DNA of 64,000 nucleotides. It comes from Streptomyces sp. NBC_00094 (GTDB lineage: Bacteria; Actinomycetota; Actinomycetes; Streptomycetales; Streptomycetaceae). The position numbers were made by a program, and so were the translations under genes. The notes below the pieces were generated by a model. The model was not told the DNA's origin, made no database searches, and saw only the letters and a list, made by a program, of their open reading frames with translations. The stretch covers positions 310,001-374,000 of the forward strand of contig NZ_JAPEMB010000001.1 in the NCBI RefSeq assembly GCF_026343125.1, read 5' to 3'. Shown piece after piece: positions 63,068-64,000 of the stretch (the first letter of the stretch is position 1; each line of letters opens with the position of its first letter).

Positions 63068-64000
63068 TCAGGCTCCCGCAGTCCAGTCGAGGATGATCTT
63101 GCCGCTCTTGCCGGAGGCCGCGTCGTCGAAGGCGGCCTCGTAGTCGGAGTACGCGTACCGGCCGGTGACGACGGGGGCCAGGTCGAGACCGCCCTCCAGG
63201 AGCACCGACATCGCGTACCAGGTCTCGAACATCTCGCGGCCGTAGATGCCCTTGACCGTGATCATGGACGTGACGATCTTCGCCCAGTCGACGGCGAAGT
63301 CCTCGCTGGGCAGGCCGAGCATGGCGATCTTGCCGCCGTTGGTCATGTTGGCGACCATGTCGCGCATGGCGTGCGCGTTGCCCGACATCTCCAGGCCGAC
63401 GTCGAAGCCCTCCTTGAGACCGAGGGTGCGCTGGCCGTCGGCGATGGTCTGCTCGGCGACGTTGAGGGCGAGGGTGACGCCCGTCTTGCGCGCCAGGTCG
63501 AGACGCTCCTCGCTGACGTCGGTGATGACGACATTGCGGGCGCCGGCGTGCTTGGCGACGGCGGCGGCCATGATGCCGATCGGGCCCGCGCCGGTGACGA
63601 GGACGTCCTCGCCGACGAGCGGGAAGGAGAGCGCCGTGTGCACGGCGTTGCCGAAGGGGTCGAAGATCGCGGCGATGTCGAGGTCGACGGGGACCCGGTG
63701 CACCCACACGTTGGAGGCGGGCAGCGCCACGTACTCGGCGAAGGCACCGTCCCGGCCGACACCGAGGCCGACGGTGGCGCGGCAGAGGTGGCGGCGGCCG
63801 GCCAGACAGTTGCGGCACTTGCCGCAGACGAGGTGGCCCTCGCCGCTGACCAGGTCGCCGACGGCGATGTCGGAGACGTCACGGCCGACGGAGACGACCT
63901 CGCCGACGAACTCGTGGCCGATCGTCAGCGGCGTGGCGATGGACCTCTGCGCCCAGCCGTCCCAGGAGCGGATGTGGAGGTCGGTTCCGCAGATACCGGT
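63068..64000 (-). CDS. tdh: L-threonine 3-dehydrogenase, N-terminus beyond the window
   Basis: 310 residues are present; about 30 N-terminal residues are outside. [20 protein letters not shown] and GHEFVGEVV hold the catalytic zinc ligands. [15 protein letters not shown] holds the structural zinc. [20 protein letters not shown] is the NAD-binding site, and [15 protein letters not shown] is typical of Tdh. It oxidises threonine to 2-amino-3-ketobutyrate for Kbl. Confidence 0.97.
   Translation of the reverse strand, partial: TGICGTDLHIRSWDGWAQRSIATPLTIGHEFVGEVVSVGRDVSDIAVGDLVSGEGHLVCGKCRNCLAGRRHLCRATVGLGVGRDGAFAEYVALPASNVWVHRVPVDLDIAAIFDPFGNAVHTALSFPLVGEDVLVTGAGPIGIMAAAVAKHAGARNVVITDVSEERLDLARKTGVTLALNVAEQTIADGQRTLGLKEGFDVGLEMSGNAHAMRDMVANMTNGGKIAMLGLPSEDFAVDWAKIVTSMITVKGIYGREMFETWYAMSVLLEGGLDLAPVVTGRYAYSDYEAAFDDAASGKSGKIILDWTAGA

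Overview
The window is a stretch of high-GC actinobacterial chromosome, almost certainly Streptomyces. The signs are a complete geosmin synthase, frequent GTG and TTG starts behind GGAGG-type ribosome sites, G/C at most third codon positions (which creates long meaningless antisense ORFs), a large LuxR-ATPase regulator, many secreted hydrolases and at least one rare TTA (bldA-type) codon. I see no rRNA, tRNA or CRISPR array.

Layout. 1-5.3 kb: end of an APH-fold kinase, a secreted amidase and geosmin synthase, with strong hairpins on either side of geoA. 5.3-9.9 kb (minus strand): S4 RNA-binding protein, a conserved hypothetical, a LAL-type regulator and an ACT-domain protein. 9.9-15.8 kb: acyl-CoA catabolic locus. 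Crotonase, a tandem DUF35 protein and two thiolase-fold proteins lacking the usual Cys and His residues form a tight minus-strand operon, divergent from an acyl-CoA ligase. 15.9-18.9 kb: PAS/SpoIIE phosphatase and a secreted tannase-like esterase. 19.1-24.6 kb: a candidate conflict or signalling island (membrane protein, small Cys-containing protein, divergent TPR-CHAT caspase-like protease), followed by a decayed nitroreductase-hemerythrin fusion. 24.7-35.7 kb: PHB depolymerase, FMN-binding protein, SUKH protein, acidic hypothetical, double alpha/beta hydrolase, pentapeptide protein, TetR/DUF4345 pair, WYL regulator, NIPSNAP and DinB-like proteins.

35.8-38.9 kb is a scrambled accessory patch: a hydrolase remnant, a lipoprotein, a truncated IS701-type transposase with an in-frame 12-bp repeat expansion, an orphan PemK-like toxin and an RCC1-like propeller protein. 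Three copies of a 20-22 bp repeat lie in and around it. 38.9-43.4 kb: TrmB/LuxR-type regulator divergent from a PKD-bearing subtilase, then an aspartase with an internal deletion behind an asparaginase N-terminal remnant. 43.5-49.5 kb: AraC/NmrA pair, GNAT protein, PaaK-like ligase, second acyl-CoA ligase. 49.7-55.8 kb: secreted penicillin-acylase-like enzyme, Ca2+/H+ antiporter, secreted PLD-like protein with a TTA codon. 55.9-58.6 kb: nitronate monooxygenase and third acyl-CoA ligase. 58.7-64 kb: small hypothetical, Tat-exported serine hydrolase, and the threonine-degradation genes tdh-kbl with a LysR regulator.

Links across the window. The acyl-CoA loci at 14 kb and 58 kb share a 17-bp dyad, TCTGAY-N5-GTCAGA, with conserved flanks, so one TetR-like repressor encoded elsewhere may control both. 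The strongest candidates for something undescribed are the CHAT-protease island, the repeat-bounded transposase/PemK/RCC1 patch, and the thiolase-fold pair with its tandem DUF35 partner. Functions are inferred from motifs read by eye; no database search was run.
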